Origin: Lachnospiraceae bacterium
GTDB taxonomy: Bacteria; Bacillota; Clostridia; Lachnospirales; Lachnospiraceae
DNA length: 64,000 bases
Direction: 5' to 3'
NCBI GenBank assembly: GCA_024682075.1
Contig: JAIKZQ010000006.1
Coordinates: 62,001-126,000 of the forward strand
Of this stretch, positions 42,940 to 51,663 are shown in pieces. Each line of letters opens with the position of its first letter. Position 1 is the stretch's first letter. A model generated the notes under the pieces. That model was given only the letters and a program-made list of their open reading frames with translations, had not been told where the DNA came from and did no database searches. A program made the translations under genes and the position numbers.

Positions 42940-43823
42940 TGAATTCTCTGAACGGCAAGATAATCAGAGGTGTTGGAGGCTTCTATTATGTTGTCTCCGG
43001 ATCACAAACATATGAATGCAGAGCGAAAGGGGCTTTCCGAAAGGAAGGCCTCAAACCGCTTGTAGGGGATGATTGCCGTATCGATGTCATAGATGAGGCA
43101 GCTAAGACAGGTAATGTCACGGAGCTCCTTCCCAGACGTAATTCTCTTTTCAGGCCGGAAGTCGCAAATGTTGACCTTCTTCTGATAGTTTTTGCGGTGA
43201 AAAATCCCGATCCTTCCCTTAATCTTCTTGACAGATTCCTTATCAACCTTGAAAAAGAAAAACTTCCCTGCATAATCGCCTTTAATAAAGAGGACATTGA
43301 TTCCGAGGGCCTTGGCGAGGAATATGTCGGCATATATCAAAATGCCGGCTATGATTCAATGCTCATAAGCGCACTTACGGGCGAGGGATTCGATGAGCTG
43401 AAGAAGGTCTTAAAAGGCAGGACGGCAGCTCTTGCAGGGCCCAGCGGTGCGGGCAAGTCCACGACGATCAACAGGCTTTTCGGGGACAGTGTCTCTGCAA
43501 CCGGAGAGATAAGCGCCAAGATAAGCAGGGGCAAGAACACGACCAGACATTCGGAACTGTTCATGATAGATGAGGATACCTATATTCTCGATACTCCGGG
43601 CTTCACCAGCTTTGAGAACAGGGGCATCACGGAAGCTGATCTCTGGAAATATTATCCCGAGTTTTCCGAGCACGAGAAAAACTGCAGGTTTGCGGGCTGT
43701 TCCCATATAAGTGAGCCTGATTGCGGAATCAAGAGTGCAGTTGAGGATAGCAAAATATCTTCCGTTAGATATGATAATTACTGTAAAATATATGCGGAGC
43801 TTGCTTCCAGGAAAAAGTACTGA
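42939..43823 (+). CDS. rsgA: Ribosome small-subunit GTPase RsgA
   Basis: 294 residues. N-terminal OB-fold (~1-70), then circularly permuted GTPase motifs: G4 NKED (~118) before G1 GPSGAGKSTTIN (~168), G2/G3 with DTPGFTSFE, and a zinc-binding C-terminal part (CRFAGCSHISEPDCGIKSA). It helps mature the 30S subunit. ATG 42939 is taken; a TTG at 42936 is a frame artefact. rpe and thiN, which often follow in this block, are absent here; glycosidase genes follow instead. Confidence 0.95.
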   Translation: MNSLNGKIIRGVGGFYYVVSGSQTYECRAKGAFRKEGLKPLVGDDCRIDVIDEAAKTGNVTELLPRRNSLFRPEVANVDLLLIVFAVKNPDPSLNLLDRFLINLEKEKLPCIIAFNKEDIDSEGLGEEYVGIYQNAGYDSMLISALTGEGFDELKKVLKGRTAALAGPSGAGKSTTINRLFGDSVSATGEISAKISRGKNTTRHSELFMIDEDTYILDTPGFTSFENRGITEADLWKYYPEFSEHEKNCRFAGCSHISEPDCGIKSAVEDSKISSVRYDNYCKIYAELASRKKY

Positions 43824-43826
43824 TGC

Positions 43827-43877
43827 TCCGTTTGATATAAGGGGAAACGGATGAGATGAAGGGGTGGTTTTCATCCG
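43827..43877 (+). promoter_or_regulatory. Two overlapping hairpins before the GH120 gene
   Basis: TCCGTTT (43827-43833) pairs with AAACGGA (43845-43851); CGGATGA (43848-43854) pairs with TCATCCG (43871-43877). The shared bases make them mutually exclusive. This could be an attenuator-like switch or chance; no good terminator T-run is attached. Confidence 0.3.
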
Positions 43878-43935
43878 GTAAAAGAAGCTTAAACATATCG
43901 TAACTAATTGTTTGGCTTATTATGGAGGTACAAAA

Positions 43936-45951
43936 ATGAAGATCTATGTAAATGCCTCGGCTGCACGCGGGGGAAACGGCAGCAAGGAATCGCCTTTCAA
44001 GGCAATCCAGGATGCGGCAAACATCGCAAGACCCGGAGATGAGGTCATTGTCGCACCCGGTATCTACAGGGAATATGTCAATCCCAAATTCGCAGGAAAA
44101 GAAGATGCAAGGATCTCTTATGTGTCGGAGAAGCCTTTAAAGGCTGTCATCACCGGTGCAGAGATCGTGACCGACTGGAAGAAATACAAGGGAAGCACGT
44201 ATGTCACGAGAGTGGATAACACCGTGTTCGGTGCATATAATCCCTATGTTCAGGAGGTTGAGGGCGACTGGTATTTTGCCGACAATCACATTCATACGGG
44301 AAATGTTTTCCTGAATGACCGCATGATGTATGAGACCGGTTCCCTTAAGGAATGCCTGGAAGGGAAAAAATACGACAGAAGCTGGGATCCCGAATTTTCC
44401 GTATACAAGTGGTACTGTGAGCAGGATACGGTAAAAAATGAAACTGTCATCTATGCAAATTTTCAGGGAAAGGATCCTTCCGGGAACAAGATCGAGATAA
44501 CGGTTCGAAGGAACTGTTTCATGCCCTCGGAAAAATATGTGGGATATATCACCCTGTCAGGCTTTACGGTATGTAAGGCTGCAACCACATGGGCACCGCC
44601 TGCGGCATATCAGGACGGAATGATCGGAGCACACTGGTCCAAGGGATGGATAATCGAGGATTGTGAGGTCTACGGATCAAAGTGCTGTGGTATTTCCTTC
44701 GGCAATTATTCCCAGGAAAACAACGACAATTACTTTTTCCATAAGCATGTAAAGAGCCCCACCCAGATGGAGAGGGACGCTGTCTGCCGTGCACAGTATG
44801 ACGGATGGACCAAAGAGACCGTCGGCGGACATATTGTAAGAAGATGCAACATCCATCACTGCGAGCAGACCGGAATCGTCGGAAGGATGGGATGTGTGTT
44901 CTCAATTATCGAGGACAATCACATTCATCACATCAACAACATGCAGCAGCTTGGTGGTGCCGAGATAGCAGGCATCAAGTTCCATGCGGCAATTGATGTC
45001 ATCTTCCGCAGAAACCACATACATCATTGCTCCATGGGAATATGGACCGACTGGGAAGCACAGGGAACCAGGATCACACGCAACTTCATGCATGATAACT
45101 GCATTCCGGATTTCCTTGAAAAGAGGCCTGACCGTTTCGACCAGGATATCTTCGTTGAGGTCGGACACGGCCCGATGCTGATCGACAATAACATCCTCCT
45201 TTCACCTGTTTCGCTCAGGGTTCCCACCGAGGGAGTTGCGATGGTCCATAACCTGATCTGCGGTTCGTTCTGCATGGTCGGAAGCGGTGTTGATTCTGTC
45301 GTCAACGGACAGAGAGAGCCCCGTTACACTCCTTACCACATAGCTCACCGTACCGAGGTGCTCGGTTTCATGACGATCCTTCACGGTGATGACAGATTCT
45401 ATAACAATATCTTCATACAGAATACAAAGATCCCCGCGGACTATCTGAAGAATTGGGATCCCAAGCGTGAGCCCTGCAATCTTGAAGTCGGAACCCACGT
45501 ATGGGATGAGTATCCTCTGTATGAGGACTGGATCGCACAGTTTGATCTGGACAAAAAGCGTCCTGACATGGGCAAGCTTGCCTCGGCTCATTTCGGACAT
45601 CTTCCCGTATGGGTCCACGGAAATGCGTATTTTAAAGGAGCTGCGGCTTATAAGCATGAGAAAGATCATCTCGTTGACAAAAAGAGCAAGGCATATGTGA
45701 AGCTCGAGGAGAAGAAAGGCAAGTACAGCCTTAAGACCAATGTATTCGAGCTGGTGAAGGATTTCGGTGTCCATATGATAGATACTCAGACTCTGGGCAA
45801 GGCATTCGAGCCGGAAGAATATTATGAGAATCCCGATGGCACGCCGATCACTTTCAACGAGGATTATTTCGGCAATAAGCGTGGTATCAGGGTCATTCCC
45901 GGACCGTATGCAAGCGAGGAATATTCCGAAGAGATCGTCTGGGAGGACTGA
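43936..45951 (+). CDS. GH120 beta-xylosidase (parallel beta-helix)
   Basis: 671 residues. The sequence closely recalls the GH120 enzyme XylC of Thermoanaerobacterium: ASAARGGNGSKESPFKAIQDA at the start, WAPPAAYQDGMIGAHWSKGW, GAEIAGIKFHAAIDV (acid/base Glu equivalent to E353) and GIWTDWEAQGTR (nucleophile Asp equivalent to D382). GH120 enzymes release xylose from xylo-oligosaccharides with retention. There is no signal peptide, so it acts in the cytoplasm. ATG 43936 with GGAGG upstream is preferred to an earlier TTG at 43912. The GH51 gene follows 78 nt later, making an arabinoxylan-oligosaccharide pair. Confidence 0.9.
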   Translation: MKIYVNASAARGGNGSKESPFKAIQDAANIARPGDEVIVAPGIYREYVNPKFAGKEDARISYVSEKPLKAVITGAEIVTDWKKYKGSTYVTRVDNTVFGAYNPYVQEVEGDWYFADNHIHTGNVFLNDRMMYETGSLKECLEGKKYDRSWDPEFSVYKWYCEQDTVKNETVIYANFQGKDPSGNKIEITVRRNCFMPSEKYVGYITLSGFTVCKAATTWAPPAAYQDGMIGAHWSKGWIIEDCEVYGSKCCGISFGNYSQENNDNYFFHKHVKSPTQMERDAVCRAQYDGWTKETVGGHIVRRCNIHHCEQTGIVGRMGCVFSIIEDNHIHHINNMQQLGGAEIAGIKFHAAIDVIFRRNHIHHCSMGIWTDWEAQGTRITRNFMHDNCIPDFLEKRPDRFDQDIFVEVGHGPMLIDNNILLSPVSLRVPTEGVAMVHNLICGSFCMVGSGVDSVVNGQREPRYTPYHIAHRTEVLGFMTILHGDDRFYNNIFIQNTKIPADYLKNWDPKREPCNLEVGTHVWDEYPLYEDWIAQFDLDKKRPDMGKLASAHFGHLPVWVHGNAYFKGAAAYKHEKDHLVDKKSKAYVKLEEKKGKYSLKTNVFELVKDFGVHMIDTQTLGKAFEPEEYYENPDGTPITFNEDYFGNKRGIRVIPGPYASEEYSEEIVWED

Positions 45952-46029
45952 ACCCGGGGTGATGTCTCATTTAATCTGTGATCAGGGATTATATCCATAA
46001 TCTCAAAATATAAATTTTTAGGGGGTTTT

Positions 46030-47517
46030 ATGGCACATATTGTTGTAAACACGAAAAAGAGCAAGGGCACAATTAACAAAAATATCTACGGTCAGTTTGC
46101 CGAGCACCTCGGAAGATGCATTTATGAGGGCGTCTTTGTCAAGGAAGAAGACGGCATTCCCAATGTGAACGGAATGAGATGTGATGTCGTGAATGCACTG
46201 AAGAACATCAAGGTTCCGGTTATAAGATGGCCCGGCGGATGCTTTGCGGATACTTACCACTGGATGGACGGTATCGGTGCAAAGGAGAACAGGAAGAAGA
46301 TCGTCAATACCAACTGGGGCGGCGTTACCGAAGACAATTCTTTCGGAACCCATGAATTCCTCGAGCTGTGCAAGCAGGTCGGATGCGAGCCTTATATCTG
46401 CGGTAATGTAGGATCCGGAACCGTTCAGGAGATGAGCGACTGGGTAGAGTACTGCAATATGGGCGGAGTTTCTCCCATGGCAGATCTCAGAAGGGCAAAC
46501 GGACATGAAGAACCCTGGAATGTAAAGTTCTGGGGAATTGGCAATGAGAACTGGGGATGCGGCGGCAACATGACTCCCGAGTACTATGCAGATGAGTGCA
46601 AAAGATATTCCACCTTCGTAAGAAATTACGATAATGAGCATCCCGTTTACAAGATCGCCTGCGGAGCCAATGCCGCAGACTACAACTGGGCAAAGGTTGT
46701 AGCCGAGAAGGCTGGCCACTTTGTTGATGCACTTTCACTTCACTATTACACCGTTCCCGGTCCTCGCTGGGAGGAAAAAGGCAAGGCAACGGATTTCAGT
46801 GTTTCCGAGTATTACGAGACTGTTTCCAAGACTCTGTTCCTCGGCGAGATCATGGATAACAACATCTCGATACTTAAGCAGGCTTCCAAGCCCGGTCATG
46901 ATCTGAAGCTGATCGTTGATGAGTGGGGCAACTGGTTCGAGGTTGAGCCCGGAACCAATCCCGGATTCCTCTATCAGCAGAACACCATCCGTGATGGAAT
47001 CATCGCAGCTCTTAACCTGAACATGTTCCAGGACAGATGTGATACGGTAGTTATGGCCAACATCGCACAGATGATCAATGTCCTTCAGGCCATGATCCTT
47101 ACCGACGGACCTAAGATGGTCCTGACTCCCACCTACCATGTATATGATCTGTACAAGGATCATATGGATGCACGTCAGGTTGAAAGCTATGCGGAGACGG
47201 AGGATCTTAAGGACGGAGACTACACCATTCCTTCACTCAGCGTTTCTGCAAGTGAAAGTGACGGAGAACTTGTCATCACTGTGGTCAATGTTGATCCTTC
47301 TAAGGAAGCCGAAGCTGAGATCATCATCGGCGGTGCTAAGGTCAGTGCTGCATCGGCAAGGACTCTTGCAGGTGACATCCACGATCACAATACATTCGAT
47401 GATCCTGAAAAAGTAACTCTCAAGCCCCTTGATGTTACCGTTTCGGAGGACGGATCCCTGCTTAAGGTCAAGCTTCCCGCAAGCAGCGTGACATCCATTA
47501 TCGCAACAGAGATTTAA
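46030..47517 (+). CDS. GH51 alpha-L-arabinofuranosidase
   Basis: 495 residues: a TIM barrel with IYGQFAEHLGRCIYEGVF at the N-terminus, WPGGCFADTYHW, the acid/base Glu in GIGNENWGCGG and the nucleophile Glu in IVDEWGNW, then a C-terminal beta-sandwich. It removes arabinose side groups from arabinoxylan or arabinan fragments. It is cytoplasmic (no signal). GGGGG before the ATG. Next to the GH120 beta-xylosidase, the two would strip and depolymerise imported arabinoxylo-oligosaccharides. A palindromic element begins directly after its stop. Confidence 0.95.
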   Translation: MAHIVVNTKKSKGTINKNIYGQFAEHLGRCIYEGVFVKEEDGIPNVNGMRCDVVNALKNIKVPVIRWPGGCFADTYHWMDGIGAKENRKKIVNTNWGGVTEDNSFGTHEFLELCKQVGCEPYICGNVGSGTVQEMSDWVEYCNMGGVSPMADLRRANGHEEPWNVKFWGIGNENWGCGGNMTPEYYADECKRYSTFVRNYDNEHPVYKIACGANAADYNWAKVVAEKAGHFVDALSLHYYTVPGPRWEEKGKATDFSVSEYYETVSKTLFLGEIMDNNISILKQASKPGHDLKLIVDEWGNWFEVEPGTNPGFLYQQNTIRDGIIAALNLNMFQDRCDTVVMANIAQMINVLQAMILTDGPKMVLTPTYHVYDLYKDHMDARQVESYAETEDLKDGDYTIPSLSVSASESDGELVITVVNVDPSKEAEAEIIIGGAKVSAASARTLAGDIHDHNTFDDPEKVTLKPLDVTVSEDGSLLKVKLPASSVTSIIATEI

Positions 47518-47547
47518 GTGAACGGGGGGGACGGTTCTTTCGTTCGC
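47518..47547 (+). repeat. GGGGACGGTTC palindromic element, copy G
   Basis: 30 nt: GTGAACG, seven G, ACGGTTCTTT, CGTTCGC (last arm carries one changed base). It starts on the base after the GH51 stop and ends 28 nt before the LytTR ATG. Confidence 0.8.
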
Positions 47548-47575
47548 ATGATGAAATTGAACTGTCCCGGTCTAT

Positions 47576-48028
47576 ATGAAAGTAATTCTTGAAAAAGTCC
47601 CAACCGAAAATGAGGAATGCGCACTGATAAAGGCGGCTGAAGTTACCGAGGAGATCCGTAATGCAATGGATCTCCTCGAAAACAATTGCCGAAGTATTTC
47701 CGTTGCCGAAGTTTCCGAAGACAGGACTCCGGGTGAGACCGTAATGCTCGGTACGGACCTTATTTACTATACCGAATCCATTGATAAGAAGACATTTGTC
47801 TATACAAAGTATAAATGCTACGGAACAAAGCTCAGGCTGTATGAACTGGAAGGATCGCTGAGTTCCAATTTCTTCAGATGTTCCAAATCCCTTATCGTCA
47901 ACATACGTAAGATAAGATCCGTAAGGTCGGAATTTAACGGCAGGATGATCGCCGAACTGCTTAACGGAGAGCAGCTTGTCATCAACAGAAGCTATGTCAA
48001 GGATCTGAAAAGAAAGCTGGGTGTGTAG
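47576..48028 (+). CDS. LytTR-domain DNA-binding regulator
   Basis: 150 residues. The C-terminal ~95 residues are a LytTR DNA-binding domain (YESIDKKTFVYTKYKCYGTKL region; SSNFFRCSKSLIVNIRKI; LNGEQLVINRSYVKDLKRKL). The N-terminal ~50 residues are not a response-regulator receiver. Such short LytTR proteins are paired with a DUF3021 membrane protein, exactly as here with 0 nt between them, and often control a neighbouring ABC-2 exporter, also present at 48660-50479. Confidence 0.9.
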   Translation: MKVILEKVPTENEECALIKAAEVTEEIRNAMDLLENNCRSISVAEVSEDRTPGETVMLGTDLIYYTESIDKKTFVYTKYKCYGTKLRLYELEGSLSSNFFRCSKSLIVNIRKIRSVRSEFNGRMIAELLNGEQLVINRSYVKDLKRKLGV

Positions 48029-48463
48029 ATGAACAGATTAAAACTCATATTCAACCAGACGCTGATGATCTCGACCGGAATACTGTTCGGACTCGGCATT
48101 CAGGCTTTGCTTGCACGTCTGTGCGGTGAACAGACCGAAGTTTCATGGCAGTGGTTCATCCCGCTGTCCATAGTACTCACGGGTTTTCTGTGTGCGATAC
48201 CTTCCGTGATATTCCTTGATGAAGAGGACCCTTTCGGACTGCATATTTCGGTGAAGATCACGCTTCATTTTCTGGCGATACTGGGTGTCGTGTCGTTGTG
48301 TGGAAGACTTTTCGGATGGTATGACTCTTTTTCCGAATGGCTCGTTATCGCGGTAATGTATGTCATCATCTATGCTTTCGTATGGGCAGCAACATTCTGG
48401 CTTGCAAAGAGCGATGCCAATAAGATCAATGATGCCCTGAAAGACATGCAGGACGAAGAGTAA
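48029..48463 (+). CDS. DUF3021 membrane protein
   Basis: 144 residues, four hydrophobic segments (about 10-30, 43-65, 74-92, 103-127). The family always appears beside LytTR regulators and may hold or inhibit the regulator at the membrane; that role is inferred. It starts on the base after the LytTR stop. A decayed palindrome and a hairpin terminator follow. Confidence 0.85.
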   Translation: MNRLKLIFNQTLMISTGILFGLGIQALLARLCGEQTEVSWQWFIPLSIVLTGFLCAIPSVIFLDEEDPFGLHISVKITLHFLAILGVVSLCGRLFGWYDSFSEWLVIAVMYVIIYAFVWAATFWLAKSDANKINDALKDMQDEE

Positions 48464-48487
48464 AACTCGTGGACGGTTCCACTGTTT
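48464..48487 (+). repeat. Decayed palindromic element with intact GGACGGTTCC core
   Basis: GTGG (48469-48472) pairs with CCAC (48479-48482) around ACGGTT, flanked by AAAC and GTTT. It begins at the base after the DUF3021 stop. Confidence 0.5.
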
Positions 48488-48518
48488 ATTGTTGAAAAAA
48501 ATACATAAAAAGAGATAG

Positions 48519-48573
48519 AAGTGCAACTTGGTAATGACAAAATGCAAGTCAGTAGAGTTGCACTTTTATTTTT
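48519..48573 (+). terminator. Long-stem terminator between the regulator pair and the exporter
   Basis: AAGTGCAACT (48519-48528) pairs with AGTTGCACTT (48556-48565), with a 27-nt loop holding a second possible pairing (ACTTG/CAAGT), followed by TTATTTTTTT. The alternative pairings would allow attenuation. Confidence 0.65.
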
Positions 48574-48659
48574 TTCTGCCTTTTTTTATGATGCGCATGT
48601 AAAGAAAAATGATGCGAAACAGCGGAAGCATACGCACTGTTTCGGAGAAAGGAAAGAAC

Positions 48660-49562
48660 ATGAACGCAATAACGGTTAATGATCTTATCAAGGATTACAA
48701 AGAACACCGTGCCGTCGACGGCATATCGTTCGAAGTGAAGGAAGGAGAACTCTTCGCATTTCTCGGAGAAAACGGAGCAGGAAAGTCCACGACCATAAAT
48801 ATCCTTAGCACCATACTTCAGAAGACTTCGGGTGAAGTCAGGATATTCGATAACGTGCTCGGCAAAGACGATGACAGGATAAGAGAGACGATAGGTATCG
48901 TTTTTCAGAATTCGGTGCTTGATAACAAGCTGTCCGTAAAAGAAAACCTCTACACCAGGGGAGCCTACTACGGAATGTCCAAAAAGCAGACCGATGAAAG
49001 ACTGGCCGAATTCAGGGAAGGTTTTGAACTCGATGAGATCTGGAACAGAAGATACGAAAACCTCTCGGGAGGCCAGAGAAGGAGAGTGGACATTGCCAGA
49101 GCGCTCCTGCACGAACCGAGAATTCTTTTTCTGGATGAGCCCACTACGGGACTGGATCCCAAGTCCAGAAAGATAGTATGGGACCATATCGATTATCTCA
49201 GAAGAAAAAAGAACATGACTATCTTCCTTACTACCCACTACATGGAAGAGACAGCGGATGCAGACAGCGTTGTGATCCTGGATAAAGGCAGGGTCATAGC
49301 TGACGGGACCCCCTCAAAGCTCAAGACGGAATATGCTTCGTCAAGACTTGTGTGGTATGCGAATGAATCGGATGACAATTCAAAAGTGCTTGAAGGAATG
49401 GATTACAAATATGATTCCGATCATTACAGCATCAGTTTCAGGGACAGCATCACGGATTTTCTTTATGGTCACAGAAGCGTTATCACGGACTATGAAGTTA
49501 TAAAAGGCAGCATGGATGATGTGTTTTTAAACCTTACCGGAAGGGAGATGGCAGGAGCATGA
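48660..49562 (+). CDS. ABC-2 exporter ATP-binding protein
   Basis: 300 residues: Walker A (GENGAGKSTTINIL), Q-loop (IVFQNSVLDNKLSVKENL), signature (LSGGQRRRVDIARAL), Walker B (LFLDEPTTGLDPKS), switch His (TTHYMEE) and a ~75-residue C-terminal extension typical of drug-resistance (DrrA-like) ATPases. The ATG at 48660 with GGAAAG upstream is chosen over 48609, which lacks a site. Overlaps the permease by ATGA. Probably controlled by the upstream LytTR protein. Confidence 0.92.
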   Translation: MNAITVNDLIKDYKEHRAVDGISFEVKEGELFAFLGENGAGKSTTINILSTILQKTSGEVRIFDNVLGKDDDRIRETIGIVFQNSVLDNKLSVKENLYTRGAYYGMSKKQTDERLAEFREGFELDEIWNRRYENLSGGQRRRVDIARALLHEPRILFLDEPTTGLDPKSRKIVWDHIDYLRRKKNMTIFLTTHYMEETADADSVVILDKGRVIADGTPSKLKTEYASSRLVWYANESDDNSKVLEGMDYKYDSDHYSISFRDSITDFLYGHRSVITDYEVIKGSMDDVFLNLTGREMAGA

Positions 49563-50479
49563 GAAAGTTTATCGGTTTGACCAGGAGGAATTTACTGATC
49601 TATTTCAAGGATAAGGTGGCGATCCTTTTTTCAATACTTACATCACTTATAGTTCTGGTCCTGTATCTGCTGTTCCTGAAAGGAACCTATCAGGATGCTT
49701 TTGATTCTGCACTTGAGGAAGTTCCGATGCTCACCGGGCTTATCAGGAATGAGGATATAGAGTCGTTTATCAATGTGACTCTGTTGATCGGCATGATGGG
49801 GTCTGCCCTGATAACGGTGCCTTATTCATGTCTTACCACCATCGTTAAGGACAGGGAAAACAAGATAGACTATGATATAAGCGCAACTCCCATAAAAAGA
49901 TGGCAGATCATCCTGTCATACTTTACCTCCGCTTCGGTATCAGCATGCATAGTTACCGGACTCCTTCTTACTGCGGGTCTTGTCATTCTTAATGCGGACG
50001 GCGGGCTTCTCCTTGAAGCGGAAGACATTTTCAAGGCATACGGAATGGTGATGTTGGGAGCCGTATCCGCCACGGGAATATTCATGACACTTATGCTGTT
50101 TTTCAGGACATCCCAGGCCTCGAGTTCGTTTTTCGGAATGCTTTCTGCGGCTGCCGGCTTTGTGATTGGTGCGTACATTCCGATATCACAGTTTTCCGAC
50201 AGCGTTCAGACCGTGTGCAACCTGTTCCCCGCAACTCATGTTACGGTGGCCATTAGGAACATTTTGATGCGAGGAGTGATGGAAAGCATTGATTCCTCAA
50301 TAGGCGGTGTGGACGGAGGTGCGTTCACGGAGGTCATCAGGGATTCCTTCACATTCAGTGCCAGGATGTTTGGCGAAAACATCGGTTTGAGAGGAAGCCT
50401 TATATACATTGTCATCATGACCGTGCTGAGCATGCTTATAATGACATTTGCGTATTCCGGAACATACAGAAGGAAATAA
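49559..50479 (+). CDS. ABC-2 type exporter permease
   Basis: 306 residues with six predicted membrane segments: one near residues 20-40, a large external loop, then five between ~75 and ~300 (TLLIGMMGSALITVPYS; SFFGMLSAAAGFVIGAYIPIS carries the conserved ABC-2 region). It forms the channel for the ATPase encoded just before. Substrate is unknown; drugs, bacteriocins or polysaccharides are all handled by this family. The terminator at 50486 closes the operon. Confidence 0.9.
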   Translation: MRKFIGLTRRNLLIYFKDKVAILFSILTSLIVLVLYLLFLKGTYQDAFDSALEEVPMLTGLIRNEDIESFINVTLLIGMMGSALITVPYSCLTTIVKDRENKIDYDISATPIKRWQIILSYFTSASVSACIVTGLLLTAGLVILNADGGLLLEAEDIFKAYGMVMLGAVSATGIFMTLMLFFRTSQASSSFFGMLSAAAGFVIGAYIPISQFSDSVQTVCNLFPATHVTVAIRNILMRGVMESIDSSIGGVDGGAFTEVIRDSFTFSARMFGENIGLRGSLIYIVIMTVLSMLIMTFAYSGTYRRK

Positions 50480-50485
50480 AAGATT

Positions 50486-50514
50486 AAAGAGGCGGTCTGC
50501 GGCCGCCTCTTTTT
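50486..50514 (+). terminator. Terminator after the ABC-2 exporter
   Basis: AAAGAGGCGG (50486-50495) pairs with CCGCCTCTTT (50503-50512), loop TCTGCGG, then TT. Confidence 0.9.
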
Positions 50515-50595
50515 ACATATTGAGGCTGCATATGATATTCTTCTAAAAGGAAAATTGCCAAACTTAATGGCTGAAAATACGGGTGCCTGACAAAT

Positions 50596-50844
50596 ATGAC
50601 TGAAAAATGCAAAATATGCCTTATCAGGGATATGGCTGAAAAGGCGGATATATATGAATATGTGAAAAAGACAAGGGCCATGCTCACGGATGCGGACAGG
50701 GCCTCAGATGTGTTGTATGAAAGCAGGCTTGATATCTGCACGGGCTGCGACAGCCTTCTTGCGGGAACCTGCCGGAAATGCGGCTGCTATGTCGAGATAA
50801 GGGCGGCATTAAAATCTTCCGAATGTCCGGTAAAGAGATGGTGA
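50596..50844 (+). CDS. DUF6171-like small cysteine-rich protein
   Basis: 82 residues with CKICLIRDM near the start and CTGCDSLLAGTCRKCGCYVE in the second half: seven or eight cysteines arranged for one or two zinc sites. Similar small proteins are common next to unrelated genes in Lachnospiraceae and carry only a DUF name; I assign DUF6171 from memory. The ribosome site is weak. Possible link to the alpha/beta hydrolase gene 44 nt downstream. Confidence 0.6.
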   Translation: MTEKCKICLIRDMAEKADIYEYVKKTRAMLTDADRASDVLYESRLDICTGCDSLLAGTCRKCGCYVEIRAALKSSECPVKRW

Positions 50845-50867
50845 AAATGTGGCTAAAAACCACTAAA

Positions 50868-50884
50868 TATGGTAAAATACCATA
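50868..50884. promoter_or_regulatory. Inverted repeat immediately before the alpha/beta hydrolase start
   Basis: TATGGTA (50868-50874), spacer AAA, TACCATA (50878-50884), perfect 7-bp arms ending 4 nt before the ATG at 50889. It contains TAAAAT, a possible -10, and replaces the ribosome site, so transcripts may be leaderless or the site may be an operator. Confidence 0.4.
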
Positions 50885-50888
50885 GATT

Positions 50889-51662
50889 ATGGACATTTGT
50901 GTGGATGGACTGAAAATAGCATATAAATTCACCGGTTCGGGCGATGTCACAGCGGTCATTTTGCAGGGATGGGGAACTTCCTATCCCCTATATGATGTTG
51001 TGGCTGCGTCTTTGTCCGGAAAGTTCCGAGTGCTTCAGTTCGATCTGCCCGGATTCGGTGCCAGTCAGGAGCCTCCCGAAAGCTGGAGCGTGGATCAGTT
51101 CACGGAGTTTTTCATTAAGCTCATGCAGGCACTCGATATTAAAAAGGCAGTCCTGATAGGGCATTCCTATGGCGGCAGAATGATAATCAAACTCGCCGCA
51201 AGAGATGACCTTCCGTTTGAGATCGATAATATCGTCCTCATTGATTCTGCGGGAGTCATGCCCAGGAGAAGCGCCCGTCAGAATTTTAAGGTGTTCAGGT
51301 ATAAGATCCTCAAGAAGATCCTGAACTTCAAGCCGGTATACATGATGTTCTCCGAACTGATAGAACTCTGGAAATCCACCCAGGGTTCCGAGGATTACCG
51401 CAATGCATCACCTGTCATGAAGGGGTGTCTTGTCAAGGCAGTCAACGAAGATCTCACACATCTTTTTGAAAAGAATAAATATGACACATTGCTTATCTGG
51501 GGTGACAGGGATGATGCCACTCCCTTAAGCGATGCAAAGATAATGGAAAAACTGATGCCGTCGGCAGGACTTGCCGTGATCCCCGGCACCGGTCATTTTT
51601 CGTTTGCTGAAAATGTCCCCATGTTCACGGGGATAATCAAAGCAAATTTCGGAATTGAGTAA
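50889..51662 (+). CDS. Alpha/beta hydrolase
   Basis: 257 residues. Catalytic triad candidates: Ser in LIGHSYGGRMII (~97), Asp in LIWGDRDDATPL (~207) and His in PGTGHFSF (~236). The GWGTSYPLYDV segment before the first helix supplies the oxyanion region. It is predicted cytoplasmic. Its stop overlaps or abuts the Mur ligase start, and Ddl lies two genes on, so a role in cell-wall precursor or peptide metabolism is possible; the substrate is not known. No ribosome site precedes the ATG. Confidence 0.85.
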   Translation: MDICVDGLKIAYKFTGSGDVTAVILQGWGTSYPLYDVVAASLSGKFRVLQFDLPGFGASQEPPESWSVDQFTEFFIKLMQALDIKKAVLIGHSYGGRMIIKLAARDDLPFEIDNIVLIDSAGVMPRRSARQNFKVFRYKILKKILNFKPVYMMFSELIELWKSTQGSEDYRNASPVMKGCLVKAVNEDLTHLFEKNKYDTLLIWGDRDDATPLSDAKIMEKLMPSAGLAVIPGTGHFSFAENVPMFTGIIKANFGIE

Positions 51663-51663
51663 T

